This document shows, piece after piece, positions 1-6,395 of a stretch of DNA of 8,504 nucleotides. Under the pieces are notes generated by a model. The model saw only the letters and a list, made by a program, of their open reading frames with translations, made no database searches and had not been told where the DNA came from. This DNA is from Candidatus Methanosuratincola sp. (GTDB taxonomy: Archaea; Thermoproteota; Methanomethylicia; Methanomethylicales; Methanomethylicaceae). A program made the translations under genes and the position numbers. Position 1 is the first letter of the stretch; each line of letters begins with the position of its first letter. Location: positions 1 to 8,504 of the forward strand of contig JARYLH010000060.1 of assembly GCA_029907755.1 (NCBI GenBank), written 5' to 3'.

Positions 1-1125
1 GGACTGGTCGAAGGTGGACGAGGAGTCGTAGGTGGCAGTCTTGAAGTCGTAGACCGAGTTGGGGGATTCCCTACCCGTGACGATCATCGAGCCCTTGTAG
101 AGCTTGACCTTGACCTTCCCGTCAAGGCGCTCGTTTGCCTTGTTGACGAAGGCATCGAGCTCCTCCCTAAGCGGGTCGTCCCAGAAGCCGGCATAGACCA
201 TGAAAGTCCACTGCTCATCCACCAGTCTCTTGAAGCTGAGCTCATGCCTGTTGAGCACCAGCTTCTCGAGGTCCTTGTGTGCCTCCAGTATCGTGAGGGC
301 CGCAGGGCACTCATAGGTCTCGCGCGATTTTATGCCCACAATTCTGTCCTCCATGTGGTCGATCCTGCCCACACCGTTCTCGCCGGCCACTCTGTTCAGC
401 CTCCTCACCAACTCGACGGGCGGGTACGCCTCCCCATCGATCCCGACCGGGACTCCGTTCCTGAACTCCAGCTGGATAATAGTTGGCTTGTCGGGAGCGC
501 GCTCAGGCGATGCCGTCCACTCCCAACCGTCCTCCTCTGGACTGTTCCAAGGATTCTCGAGCGGGCCGCTCTCGATGGACCTCCCCCAGAGGTTCTGGTC
601 TATGCTGTATTTCTTAGCCGCCCTTGACACGGGGATGCCGTGCTTCATCGCGTACTCGACCTCCTGATCCCTGCTCATCCCCCACTCCCTGGTCGGGGCG
701 AGTATCTTCAGGGTCGGGTCTAGCGCCCTGCACGAGATCTCGATCCTTAGTTGGTCGTTGCCCTTTCCCGTGCAGCCGTGGGCTACTGCGTCGCAGCCCT
801 CCCTGTGCGCAACCTCTATCAGCTTCCTGGCTATCAGCGGCCGGCTGAGCGCCGTGGAGACAGGGTACTTGCCTTGGTATAGCCCGTTTGCCCTGATCGA
901 AGGGAAGACGTATTCTCTTATGAACTCCTCCTTCGCATCGACCGTGTAGTGGTTCTCAGCCCCCACTTTGAGTGCCTTCTCGCCTATCGCCCTGAAGTCT
1001 TCCTCCTGGCCGACATCGACCGTCACCGTAACGATCTTAGACCCGTACTTCTCAGAAAGCCACTTGATCGCGACTGACGTGTCAAGACCGCCCGAATAAG
1101 CCAACGCTATCTTCTTTATATCCAT
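1..1125 (-). CDS. argG: Argininosuccinate synthase, C-terminus cut by window edge
   Basis: Cytosolic enzyme of arginine synthesis (EC 6.3.4.5): it joins citrulline and aspartate using ATP, giving argininosuccinate, AMP and PPi. 375 codons are visible from the ATG at 1125. The frame runs open to base 1, so only the last few dozen residues should be missing (family about 390-410). Motifs seen: the ATP-pyrophosphatase P-loop AYSGGLDTS at residues 9-17; STALSRP at 90-96; the citrulline/aspartate-binding block HGCTGKGNDQLRIE at 116-129; SIDQNLWGRS at 174-183; and the family's late GRESPNS at 351-357. The ATG is chosen because it places the P-loop at residue 9, as is usual. The upstream gene on the same strand is a radical SAM enzyme 87 bp away. 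That gap holds TATA-like boxes, so argG probably has its own promoter. No argH or other arginine gene is visible. The call is very secure. Confidence 0.97.
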   Translation of the reverse strand, partial: MDIKKIALAYSGGLDTSVAIKWLSEKYGSKIVTVTVDVGQEEDFRAIGEKALKVGAENHYTVDAKEEFIREYVFPSIRANGLYQGKYPVSTALSRPLIARKLIEVAHREGCDAVAHGCTGKGNDQLRIEISCRALDPTLKILAPTREWGMSRDQEVEYAMKHGIPVSRAAKKYSIDQNLWGRSIESGPLENPWNSPEEDGWEWTASPERAPDKPTIIQLEFRNGVPVGIDGEAYPPVELVRRLNRVAGENGVGRIDHMEDRIVGIKSRETYECPAALTILEAHKDLEKLVLNRHELSFKRLVDEQWTFMVYAGFWDDPLREELDAFVNKANERLDGKVKVKLYKGSMIVTGRESPNSVYDFKTATYDSSSTFDQS

Positions 1126-1141
1126 CCCAAAAACCTTCCAA

Positions 1142-1195
1142 CCTATTAATTATGAACAAGCAGAAAGAAAATTCCTGAGTTTAAAAGCTTTTTCC
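1142..1195 (-). promoter_or_regulatory. Candidate promoter region for argG
   Basis: The 87-bp gap before argG is AT-rich compared with its surroundings. Read on the minus strand, it has a purine/A-rich BRE-like stretch followed by CTTTTAAA at 1187-1180. This would place the transcription start near 1158 and leave a leader of about 30 nt. A second box, CATAATTAATAG at 1154-1143, lies about 24 bp before the ATG and would give an almost leaderless transcript. The sequence alone does not decide between them. The T-rich run TTTTCTTTC on the minus strand (about 1171-1163) could also help end transcription of the radical SAM gene. Confidence 0.45.
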
Positions 1196-1212
1196 ATTCT
1201 CCTTCAGCACTT

Positions 1213-2658
1213 TCAAACGGCTTGAGGTGTGCCTTGGATCCGGATGAGCTTTGCGTATTCATAATTGTTACGGATGCACCCCGGATCCGGGAGGGTGAAG
1301 TCTCCGAAGTATCCGTATGCCCTGGCCCTGCACCCACCGCAGACGAACCTGTAGTCGCAGGAGCCGCAGTTGCCCTGGAGGGAATCCCTCTCCCTCAATT
1401 TGCGAAAGTCCTCCAGCTCGACCCAGAGGCGCTCCGGCGATTCTTCAAGGATGTTCCCCACTTTCTTCGGAAGGAAGACGCAAGGCGTCATGTCTCCGTT
1501 CGGTTCTAGGGCGATGTAGAAGCGCCCTGCCCCGCAGCCCCCTATGAAATCGGCGAGCGAGCGGAGCTGCCCTGGGAGCTCGGTGTTTGAGAAGTGGGTA
1601 GGCACAAGGCTGCAGGATTCCCCCTCTATCTCGAGCGCAACCCTCGCGAACTGGGGCGCGGTGGAGAGGAGGTTTATTTTGCTCGTCTTCATCCTGCTCC
1701 AAAGCATCCTGAGGAGGTCTTCCCTCTCGCGGGGGGAGAGGTCGTTCTCCTCTATGAACCGCCCCCTTCCGGTCGGTACGAAGTTGTACATCATGAACCA
1801 GTCAACCCCAAGGTCCTCGCAGAGCTCTATCATCTCCGGGATTTCCTCGAGGTTGTGCCTCGTGACCGTTGTGGCAATATTAACGAAGAAACCGGCCTCC
1901 ACGGCGTTCCTGATGCCCTCGACGGTCCTGGCGAACATCACATCAACACCCCTGAATGAGTCGTGGGTCTCTGCTTTCGCTCCGTCAAGGCTTATCTGCA
2001 GGTACTCGACCCCTGCGTCTCTTAGCTCCCTGCACCTCTCTTTCGTCAGGAGCACGCCGTTCGTGGCAATAGCCGTGTAGAGGCCCCTCGAAGAGGAGTG
2101 CCTTGCGAGCTCGAGTATGTCCCTCCTGACCAGCGGTTCCCCCCCTGAGAATGCGAGGACCACCACGCCCCACTCAGCTAACCTGTCAATGACTTGCTTG
2201 GCGTCCTCTGTGGAGAGATCCAGGCCAGGTTTCTGCCCTGCATTCGCATAGCAGTGCTTGCACCGCAGGTTGCAGCTGTTAGTCACATTCCAGACGACCT
2301 GGAAGGGGGCGCCCGGCACGAAGGGCTTCCGGACCCCGAAAAGGGAGAACCCCTTTATGACGTTTGCAAGGCCGCGCCTCCAGTACTTGTCCTTGAACTT
2401 CTCCTTCATTTCCTCGCTGCTGGCGCCGAACGCCTTCCCGCCCAACGAGAGGAAGGCAGAAACAGTCTTCTCAGCCACCCTGCACTTCAGGCATGCATCC
2501 TCCCTGACTCCGGTGTAGAGCTCGAGCGCGACCTCCAGCCGAGACCGCCCGTCCTCAGGGCAGTACTCGCTCATCCTCCGGAGTGCGACTTGGATTGGCT
2601 TGCTCTCCGCGAAGGTTCCGAATATCTGAACAGCGGTCTTCGTATCCAAACCCAACAC
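1213..2658 (-). CDS. Radical SAM/SPASM enzyme with cysteine-bearing N-terminal domain, substrate unknown
   Basis: A 481-residue iron-sulfur enzyme. Residues 1-120 form an N-terminal extension with Cys33 and a CLKC pair (Cys56, Cys59), ending in a conserved-looking lead-in around FGVRKPFVPGAPFQVVW. The radical SAM core follows: CNLRCKHC (Cys129, Cys133, Cys136) for the SAM-binding 4Fe-4S cluster, SGGEP at 171-175, and ISLDG at 222-226. The C-terminus is a SPASM-type domain with seven cysteines (375, 393, 431, 434, 440, 443, 461), including CGGCRARAY, which could carry two auxiliary 4Fe-4S clusters. CGGCRARAY is shared with heme-type (AhbD/NirJ-like) and peptide-modifying members, but no heme gene or short precursor peptide lies next to it, so I give no function. 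The start is uncertain: the frame has no ATG before residue 29, so GTG 2658 or the adjacent TTG 2655 is used, and a stop lies in frame upstream. It appears to be transcribed alone. Confidence 0.9.
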   Translation of the reverse strand: MLGLDTKTAVQIFGTFAESKPIQVALRRMSEYCPEDGRSRLEVALELYTGVREDACLKCRVAEKTVSAFLSLGGKAFGASSEEMKEKFKDKYWRRGLANVIKGFSLFGVRKPFVPGAPFQVVWNVTNSCNLRCKHCYANAGQKPGLDLSTEDAKQVIDRLAEWGVVVLAFSGGEPLVRRDILELARHSSSRGLYTAIATNGVLLTKERCRELRDAGVEYLQISLDGAKAETHDSFRGVDVMFARTVEGIRNAVEAGFFVNIATTVTRHNLEEIPEMIELCEDLGVDWFMMYNFVPTGRGRFIEENDLSPREREDLLRMLWSRMKTSKINLLSTAPQFARVALEIEGESCSLVPTHFSNTELPGQLRSLADFIGGCGAGRFYIALEPNGDMTPCVFLPKKVGNILEESPERLWVELEDFRKLRERDSLQGNCGSCDYRFVCGGCRARAYGYFGDFTLPDPGCIRNNYEYAKLIRIQGTPQAV

Positions 2659-2705
2659 CCCTGGGCGGCAGCACCGCTGTCGCTCATTTATGACTCCTAC
2701 CGCAC

Positions 2706-2713
2706 AAATAAAT
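2706..2713 (-). promoter_or_regulatory. Candidate TATA box for the radical SAM gene
   Basis: Minus-strand ATTTATTT lies in the 89-bp gap between the end of the CoA operon (2748) and the GTG at 2658. Transcription would begin near 2683, leaving a leader of about 25 nt. An ATG at 2687 lies close to the predicted start, but it is out of frame with the enzyme and opens only a 38-codon frame. Confidence 0.4.
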
Positions 2714-2747
2714 TCTTATCCGTGAATATGTCCGGCGGGGCGGCGTT

Positions 2748-3293
2748 TCAAGGGTTCGCGACGGCAGTGGGAGGGATTCGCGGTCCCTTGAATGCGGACG
2801 GGTAGAACCGTCGCAGACCAGCGACCGCGGCGGCAGAGAGCACTAGGTTGACCATTATCGATGCAGTTATTGCTGGGATCATCGCGATCCATGCATCCAG
2901 GAACCCGGGGTAGGACTTGCTGAGCGCGAGGGAGACCGCGATCATCCCGGAGGTGAAGAGGTAGCGGCTGAGTTGGCCCACTGCCACCGCCAGTACGGGG
3001 TTAACCTTCCTCGAGAGCCGAGAGGTCAGGACCCCCATCATGCCGTCCCCAATGCCAGCAGGTATTTCTATCAGCGCTTGACCTGTCCAAAGTGAGACCC
3101 CGACCCCCTTTATCAAACCGACCGCGAATGCTGCAAGACCTGGCGAGGCGGCTGCGGCTATTGAGACAGGTGTTGATCCCAAGTTCGGGTTTCCGAGCGG
3201 GAATGAGACACGGATGCTGCTCAGCACTATGGAGAGAGCTCCGAAAACCGCGACGTATATCAGAAGGTAGGACCGCCTGTTTCTGTACGCCAT
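2748..3293 (-). CDS. Small multispanning membrane protein, ECF-transporter S-component-like
   Basis: A 181-residue, strongly hydrophobic protein with about five to six predicted membrane helices (roughly 9-27, 41-62, 74-92, 97-123, 131-160). Its size and layout suit the substrate-binding S component of energy-coupling-factor vitamin/cofactor importers. In particular, a small-residue, glycine-rich stretch follows helix 1 (NLGSTPVSIAAAASPG at 37-52, then GLIKGVGVSLWTGQ). No ATPase (EcfA) or EcfT gene is nearby, so a shared energizing module would have to be encoded elsewhere. It is the last gene of the CoA cluster, with its ATG 1 nt beyond the stop of phosphopantothenate synthetase. A cargo linked to CoA synthesis (pantoate, beta-alanine or another precursor) is therefore the natural guess from context. 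A TTG at 3311 would add six residues, but the ATG with GAGG 9 nt upstream is better. The membrane-protein call is secure; the ECF assignment is moderate and the substrate is not known. Confidence 0.7.
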   Translation of the reverse strand: MAYRNRRSYLLIYVAVFGALSIVLSSIRVSFPLGNPNLGSTPVSIAAAASPGLAAFAVGLIKGVGVSLWTGQALIEIPAGIGDGMMGVLTSRLSRKVNPVLAVAVGQLSRYLFTSGMIAVSLALSKSYPGFLDAWIAMIPAITASIMVNLVLSAAAVAGLRRFYPSAFKGPRIPPTAVANP

Positions 3294-3294
3294 A

Positions 3295-4068
3295 TCACTG
3301 TTCCTCTGCAAGCCGGGTCAGACGGTCCCTTATGTGGATGAGCATGTTGGAGAGGTTCTTCCTGTTGTCAAAGCTCTCAAGTATTTCCTTCAGGACAGAT
3401 CTTTCCTGGGACCTCAGCTCGTCCACGGCAGCCACCAAGTTGGGCAGCGCGCGTATTATGTTGTCGACTATTGTGATGTCTGCGGTCTGCGCGGTCCTCG
3501 AGAGCGGGTTCAGGTCGATGGTTATAACGAACTTGTTCATCTTCTTCAGCGCCATTGTCCTGTCTCCGTCCTCAAGCGGAACGAGCACCACGTCCGCTGC
3601 GTAGATGCCCCTGGGGTCGACCTTGCGCCTCTCGCTGAAGAGCTCAGGGATCCTCGCACTCGCGGCCCTGCCCACTCCTAGCACGCGCTTCGCGCCCGCC
3701 GCTACGAGCGCATCCCTTACCGCTAGCTCCCTCTCCCTGCTCCTGTAGAAGAGGTTGACCTCCAGGGGGGCAGGAACCGCCTCAGAAAGCCTGACCATCT
3801 CCCCCGGGACCAGCGCAGCTGCATTGCCGTTTACTGAGATGACAGGGTGGGAGGCCAGGAGGAGCGCGGCCGCGGCTGCCCTGGTCGCGAAGAGGGCTGC
3901 CGGGATCGTCTCCTCGCCTATGAGGTAATCGAAAGCCTCACCCCTCCCGTGTGCGATCAGCCCAGACTTTGTGACGACATTATTCTCCTCTCCTTCGACG
4001 AGCCTTTCCCTTATCCGCAGTGAGGCTGCCCTCACATGGTTTTTCGGTATTTTTAGACGGACTCCCAT
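3295..4068 (-). CDS. 4-phosphopantoate--beta-alanine ligase (archaeal phosphopantothenate synthetase)
   Basis: Archaeal CoA enzyme (COG1701/DUF137 family, EC 6.3.2.36) that condenses 4-phosphopantoate with beta-alanine using ATP to give 4'-phosphopantothenate. Together with pantoate kinase it replaces the bacterial PanC/PanK steps. The protein is 257 residues, the normal family length. Diagnostic stretches: GRGEAFDYLIGE at 41-52, SVNGN at 78-82, EDGDRTMALKKM at 166-177, and DLNPLSRTAQTADITIVDN at 185-203, followed by RALPN. The ATG at 4068 overlaps the end of the pantoate kinase gene by 16 nt. It has AGGAG (4082-4078) 9 nt upstream, so translation is probably coupled. The N-terminal region (IPKNHVRAASLRIRERLVEG) starts as the family does. 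The call is secure. Confidence 0.95.
   Translation of the reverse strand: MGVRLKIPKNHVRAASLRIRERLVEGEENNVVTKSGLIAHGRGEAFDYLIGEETIPAALFATRAAAAALLLASHPVISVNGNAAALVPGEMVRLSEAVPAPLEVNLFYRSRERELAVRDALVAAGAKRVLGVGRAASARIPELFSERRKVDPRGIYAADVVLVPLEDGDRTMALKKMNKFVITIDLNPLSRTAQTADITIVDNIIRALPNLVAAVDELRSQERSVLKEILESFDNRKNLSNMLIHIRDRLTRLAEEQ
3303..3306 (-). promoter_or_regulatory. Ribosome binding site fixing the start of the S-component-like gene
   Basis: Minus-strand GAGG (within AGAGGAA) lies 9 nt before the ATG at 3293, inside the last codons of the upstream gene. The alternative TTG at 3311 lies upstream of this site and could not use it. This favours the shorter 181-residue protein and coupled translation across the TGATATG junction. 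Confidence 0.6.
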
Positions 4069-4985
4069 TCCATTCCACTCCTGTGAATTTCAGAGACTAT
4101 CAGCTTGAGACCTCCTGGCATGGCAAGATCGGCTTGGGGCGCTTCGCTGTCCACATAGTCCCCCGTTAGCACACTCAGGGCCTTTCTGAGCTGCCCCCGC
4201 TCAACGATCGCGAAGACGAGTCCCTTCTTCGCCGAGGGGGAAACCCCCGCTGCCTCATACCTCCTGAGCACGGCCCGGATCATGCTGTTGGTTAGGCCGA
4301 CTCCGTCCCAGAATCTCCTAGATTGGAACATGAAGTTCTCCACCGTCGGGCTCTCGAGGAATGCCTCAAGGGCCTCCTTCCCGAGCCGGTTTATCCGGTT
4401 CACAATAGGGCGCTCGGTGATCATTGCCCTGGTCTGGAATTCTGAGACAGGCGTGGAGATGACCACGTAGTCCTTGCTCAAGGGTATCTGCCTTGCCACG
4501 CCGATGCCTGGTCCCCCGGGGCTTGTCCTCACCTCGAGCCCCCCAACGGTCTCAGCGAGCACGTCCCCGAGCCCGGTCTCGTTCACGACCTCCGCGGCGT
4601 GGGCCACCGAAGCGATCTCCCTGAGGCTCATCCCAATCCCGAAGGCTCGGTTGATTGATATGGCGAGGCTAAGCGCCGATGATCCGCTCACCCCGTACCC
4701 GTAGTTAGCTGGCAGAACCGATTCCTGCTCCGCATAAACTGCATATCTCTCAGGCAGCGGCACCATCTTCGAGGCAACGTAGCTGCAGGTCGGGGAGAAG
4801 AGTGGAGAGCCGTTGCAGCGAAGCTCGAATCCAGGGTGCTGCCCTTCCCTTGCAGATAGCCTAGTCCTGACCCCGCCCGCTATGCAGATGCCTGCGCCGG
4901 TCGAGCCCGACCTGATCGGCTCTTCTGCTCTGAATATCGTGAAGAAACCCGTAATGTGAGCAGGGGCGTACCCCTCGCCAGCCAC
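4053..4985 (-). CDS. Pantoate kinase (GHMP superfamily)
   Basis: First step of the archaeal CoA route (EC 2.7.1.169, COG1829): ATP-dependent phosphorylation of pantoate to 4-phosphopantoate. The 310-residue length is normal. GHMP-kinase features seen: an N-terminal PAHITGFF block at 8-15; the glycine/serine ATP-binding loop in YGYGVSGSSALSLA at 95-108; and the TGLGDVLAETVGGLEVR stretch at 137-153, with Asp141 as the likely catalytic acid. The start is GTG 4985, 14 nt after the coaBC stop. A GGGGAG sits unusually close (3 nt) before it, and no ATG is available nearby. The start still fits, because the PAHITGFF block normally lies within the first dozen or so residues. The 3' end overlaps the ligase gene that uses its product. 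No odd residues were noticed. The call is secure. Confidence 0.94.
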   Translation of the reverse strand: MAGEGYAPAHITGFFTIFRAEEPIRSGSTGAGICIAGGVRTRLSAREGQHPGFELRCNGSPLFSPTCSYVASKMVPLPERYAVYAEQESVLPANYGYGVSGSSALSLAISINRAFGIGMSLREIASVAHAAEVVNETGLGDVLAETVGGLEVRTSPGGPGIGVARQIPLSKDYVVISTPVSEFQTRAMITERPIVNRINRLGKEALEAFLESPTVENFMFQSRRFWDGVGLTNSMIRAVLRRYEAAGVSPSAKKGLVFAIVERGQLRKALSVLTGDYVDSEAPQADLAMPGGLKLIVSEIHRSGMEWESV

Positions 4986-4999
4986 GGTCTCCCCTGGAT

Positions 5000-6244
5000 T
5001 CAGCGTATCCCAGCCCTCCTGAGGTAGATATCGAGCACCTGGCTGGCGACCTCCCTCTTAGACTTCAGCGGAACATGGGAAGTCGATCCGTCGGGGAAGA
5101 CCACGTATGTCTCGTTGGTCTCGGACATGAAACCCCTACCTGGAAGGGAGAGGTCGTTGGCAACAATCATGTCGCAACCGGAATCAGAAAGCCTTGCGAG
5201 TGCCCTGGACACCAGCTCATCCTTTGTGAGACCGTATTCAGCCTTGAAGCCTACCACGAAAGTGCGGGGGGATACCCGCTTTGCCTCTGCCAGGATCTTT
5301 GGGACTGGGACAAGACGCAGCTCGACTGGGGCTTCGCTCGAGATCTTCCCCTCGAAGGTACGGTCGAACTCGAAGTCCAGGGGTGCAGCCGCCATCACGA
5401 GGAGGTCGTAGGCAGAGGACGAGAGCTCTTTCATAACAGCCTCCCTCATCTCGCTGGCGGTGTGCACGGCGATCACCCTCGCATTCAACCTTGGGGCTTC
5501 CACCGGTCCGGTTATGAGGGTGACCTCCGCGCCCCTCGCTGCAGCCTCGGCCGCGAACGCACTCCCCATCTTCCCGGAGCTCGAGTTTGTGAGAAAGCGT
5601 ATGCGGTCCATATAGGCGCGCGTCGGACCAGATGTAACTAGCACCCTCAGCCCAGCCATGTCCTTCGGGCGGAGGGCGGCGATAGCCTCCTCGACTATCG
5701 CATTCCAATCGATGAGCTTGGCCTTCCCCTCGGCGACTTCCGGGAGAAGCACCCGTATTCCCATCGACTGGAGCCTCTTGATGTTCTCCAAGACTGCAGG
5801 GTGGCGGTACATGCTCGCGTGCATCGCTGGCGCAACTATCAACGGGAGGCCTGTGCCTACCGCGGTCGTCGCAAGGGATGTTACCGGCGTGTCGTCTATG
5901 CCTGCAGCTATCTTGCCGATGGTGTTGGCTGTGGCAGGGGCGATAAGCACAAGGTCGGCGCTCCCCCTACCCCCGTATCCAAGCGCCACGTGCTCGATCC
6001 CGCCGGTGAGCCTGGTGACGACGGGGTTCCCTGTCGCCCACTCCATCAGCTCAGGGGAGATCAGCTGCTGGGCTGCAGCAGTCATAACCGCCCAAACTTC
6101 CCCTCCGTGGCGCATGAGCTCCCGGGCGATCTCGGGTGACCTGATGCACGCTACGCTGCCGCAGATCCCGAGCGCTATCCGCTTCCCAGCGATGAGCCCG
6201 CTCTTTGAACCGGTTATGTCCTTGGAGGGGTGAATGTGAGACAC
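5000..6244 (-). CDS. coaBC: Bifunctional phosphopantothenoylcysteine decarboxylase/phosphopantothenate-cysteine ligase
   Basis: Dfp-family flavoprotein of CoA synthesis. Its CoaB half joins 4'-phosphopantothenate to cysteine (EC 6.3.2.5), and its CoaC half decarboxylates the product to 4'-phosphopantetheine (EC 4.1.1.36). It has 414 residues, typical for the fusion. The CoaC half (about 20-190) shows GICGSVA at 26-32, IEHVALG with the probable catalytic His85, IAPATANTIGKIAAGIDD at 101-118 (FMN/substrate loop) and PAMHASM at 139-145. The CoaB half (about 197-414) shows TSGPTRAYMDRIRFLTNSSS at 204-223 followed by GKMG, GKIS at 299-302, VGFKAEYG at 331-338 and ANDLS at 362-366. The bacterial active-site-cysteine clamp (ACGDxGxGRM) is absent. 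EGKAK at 172-176 stands in its place, which I recall as normal for archaeal Dfp proteins. GTG 6244 is chosen because it lies about 26 bp downstream of a strong TATA box, implying a leaderless or near-leaderless mRNA. It is the first gene of the CoA operon. Confidence 0.96.
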   Translation of the reverse strand: MSHIHPSKDITGSKSGLIAGKRIALGICGSVACIRSPEIARELMRHGGEVWAVMTAAAQQLISPELMEWATGNPVVTRLTGGIEHVALGYGGRGSADLVLIAPATANTIGKIAAGIDDTPVTSLATTAVGTGLPLIVAPAMHASMYRHPAVLENIKRLQSMGIRVLLPEVAEGKAKLIDWNAIVEEAIAALRPKDMAGLRVLVTSGPTRAYMDRIRFLTNSSSGKMGSAFAAEAAARGAEVTLITGPVEAPRLNARVIAVHTASEMREAVMKELSSSAYDLLVMAAAPLDFEFDRTFEGKISSEAPVELRLVPVPKILAEAKRVSPRTFVVGFKAEYGLTKDELVSRALARLSDSGCDMIVANDLSLPGRGFMSETNETYVVFPDGSTSHVPLKSKREVASQVLDIYLRRAGIR

Positions 6245-6265
6245 CGCCTACCCTTCATGAGGCGG

Positions 6266-6274
6266 CTATATATG
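6266..6274 (-). promoter_or_regulatory. TATA box of the CoA operon
   Basis: Minus-strand CATATATAG is the best TATA-like sequence in the window, and A/T-rich sequence precedes it where a BRE would lie. Its centre is about 26 bp from the GTG of coaBC at 6244. This is the spacing expected between an archaeal TATA box and the transcription start, so the coaBC message is probably leaderless or nearly so. Confidence 0.65.
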
Positions 6275-6276
6275 TA

Positions 6277-6301
6277 ATTTATGCATGTACAACGCATAAA
6301 T
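6277..6301. repeat. Perfect 8-bp inverted repeat in the divergent promoter region
   Basis: ATTTATGC (6277-6284) and GCATAAAT (6294-6301) are exact reverse complements separated by 9 nt. The element lies directly upstream of the coaBC TATA box, in the 151-bp gap between coaBC and the divergent membrane-protein gene. It could be an operator for a dimeric regulator. Each arm is also A/T-rich and TATA-like, so one arm may instead belong to core promoter elements. Confidence 0.5.
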
Positions 6302-6312
6302 GATAATTTTTT

Positions 6313-6359
6313 GATATTTTACATAGATCACATATTGGAGCGGACCAATAAGCATAATA
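6313..6359 (+). promoter_or_regulatory. Candidate promoter of the plus-strand membrane-protein gene
   Basis: Two A/T-rich boxes precede the gene on the plus strand: GATATTTTACATA at 6313-6325 and ATAAGCATAATA at 6348-6359. The second would put the transcription start near 6380, just before the GGTGGGA ribosome-binding sequence at 6385-6391. Neither is a strong consensus match. The rest of the 6245-6395 gap is AT-rich and holds no gene that I can see. Confidence 0.3.
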
Positions 6360-6395
6360 GACGCTACCGTGACACACATCTGACGGTGGGACCTT

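Noticed and set aside
244..667. Plus-strand open frames of 111-127 codons opposite argG
   Set aside because: argG is intact and highly conserved here, so these are antisense shadows.
1183..1192. AAAAGCTTTT palindrome as an operator before argG
   Set aside because: It is largely explained by the TATA/BRE-like A/T-rich core promoter and is too short and simple to support an operator call.
1544..2080. 178-codon plus-strand frame opposite the radical SAM core
   Set aside because: It overlaps the conserved core and SPASM linker of the real gene and shows no motif.
2194..2805. 203-codon open frame on the plus strand across the radical SAM gene's N-terminal half
   Set aside because: It is opposite strongly conserved coding sequence, has no recognisable domain, and is the kind of shadow frame common in GC-rich DNA.
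5075..6233. Long plus-strand open frames (up to 191 codons) opposite coaBC
   Set aside because: coaBC has clear motifs along its whole length. The opposite frames are low-complexity or Ser/Ala/Pro/Arg-rich translations without domains or ribosome-binding sites.
6366..6387. ACCGT...ACGGT hairpin that could hide the ribosome-binding sequence of the OST-like gene
   Set aside because: The stem is only 5 bp with a 12-nt loop, and its first arm probably lies upstream of the likely transcript start near 6380.
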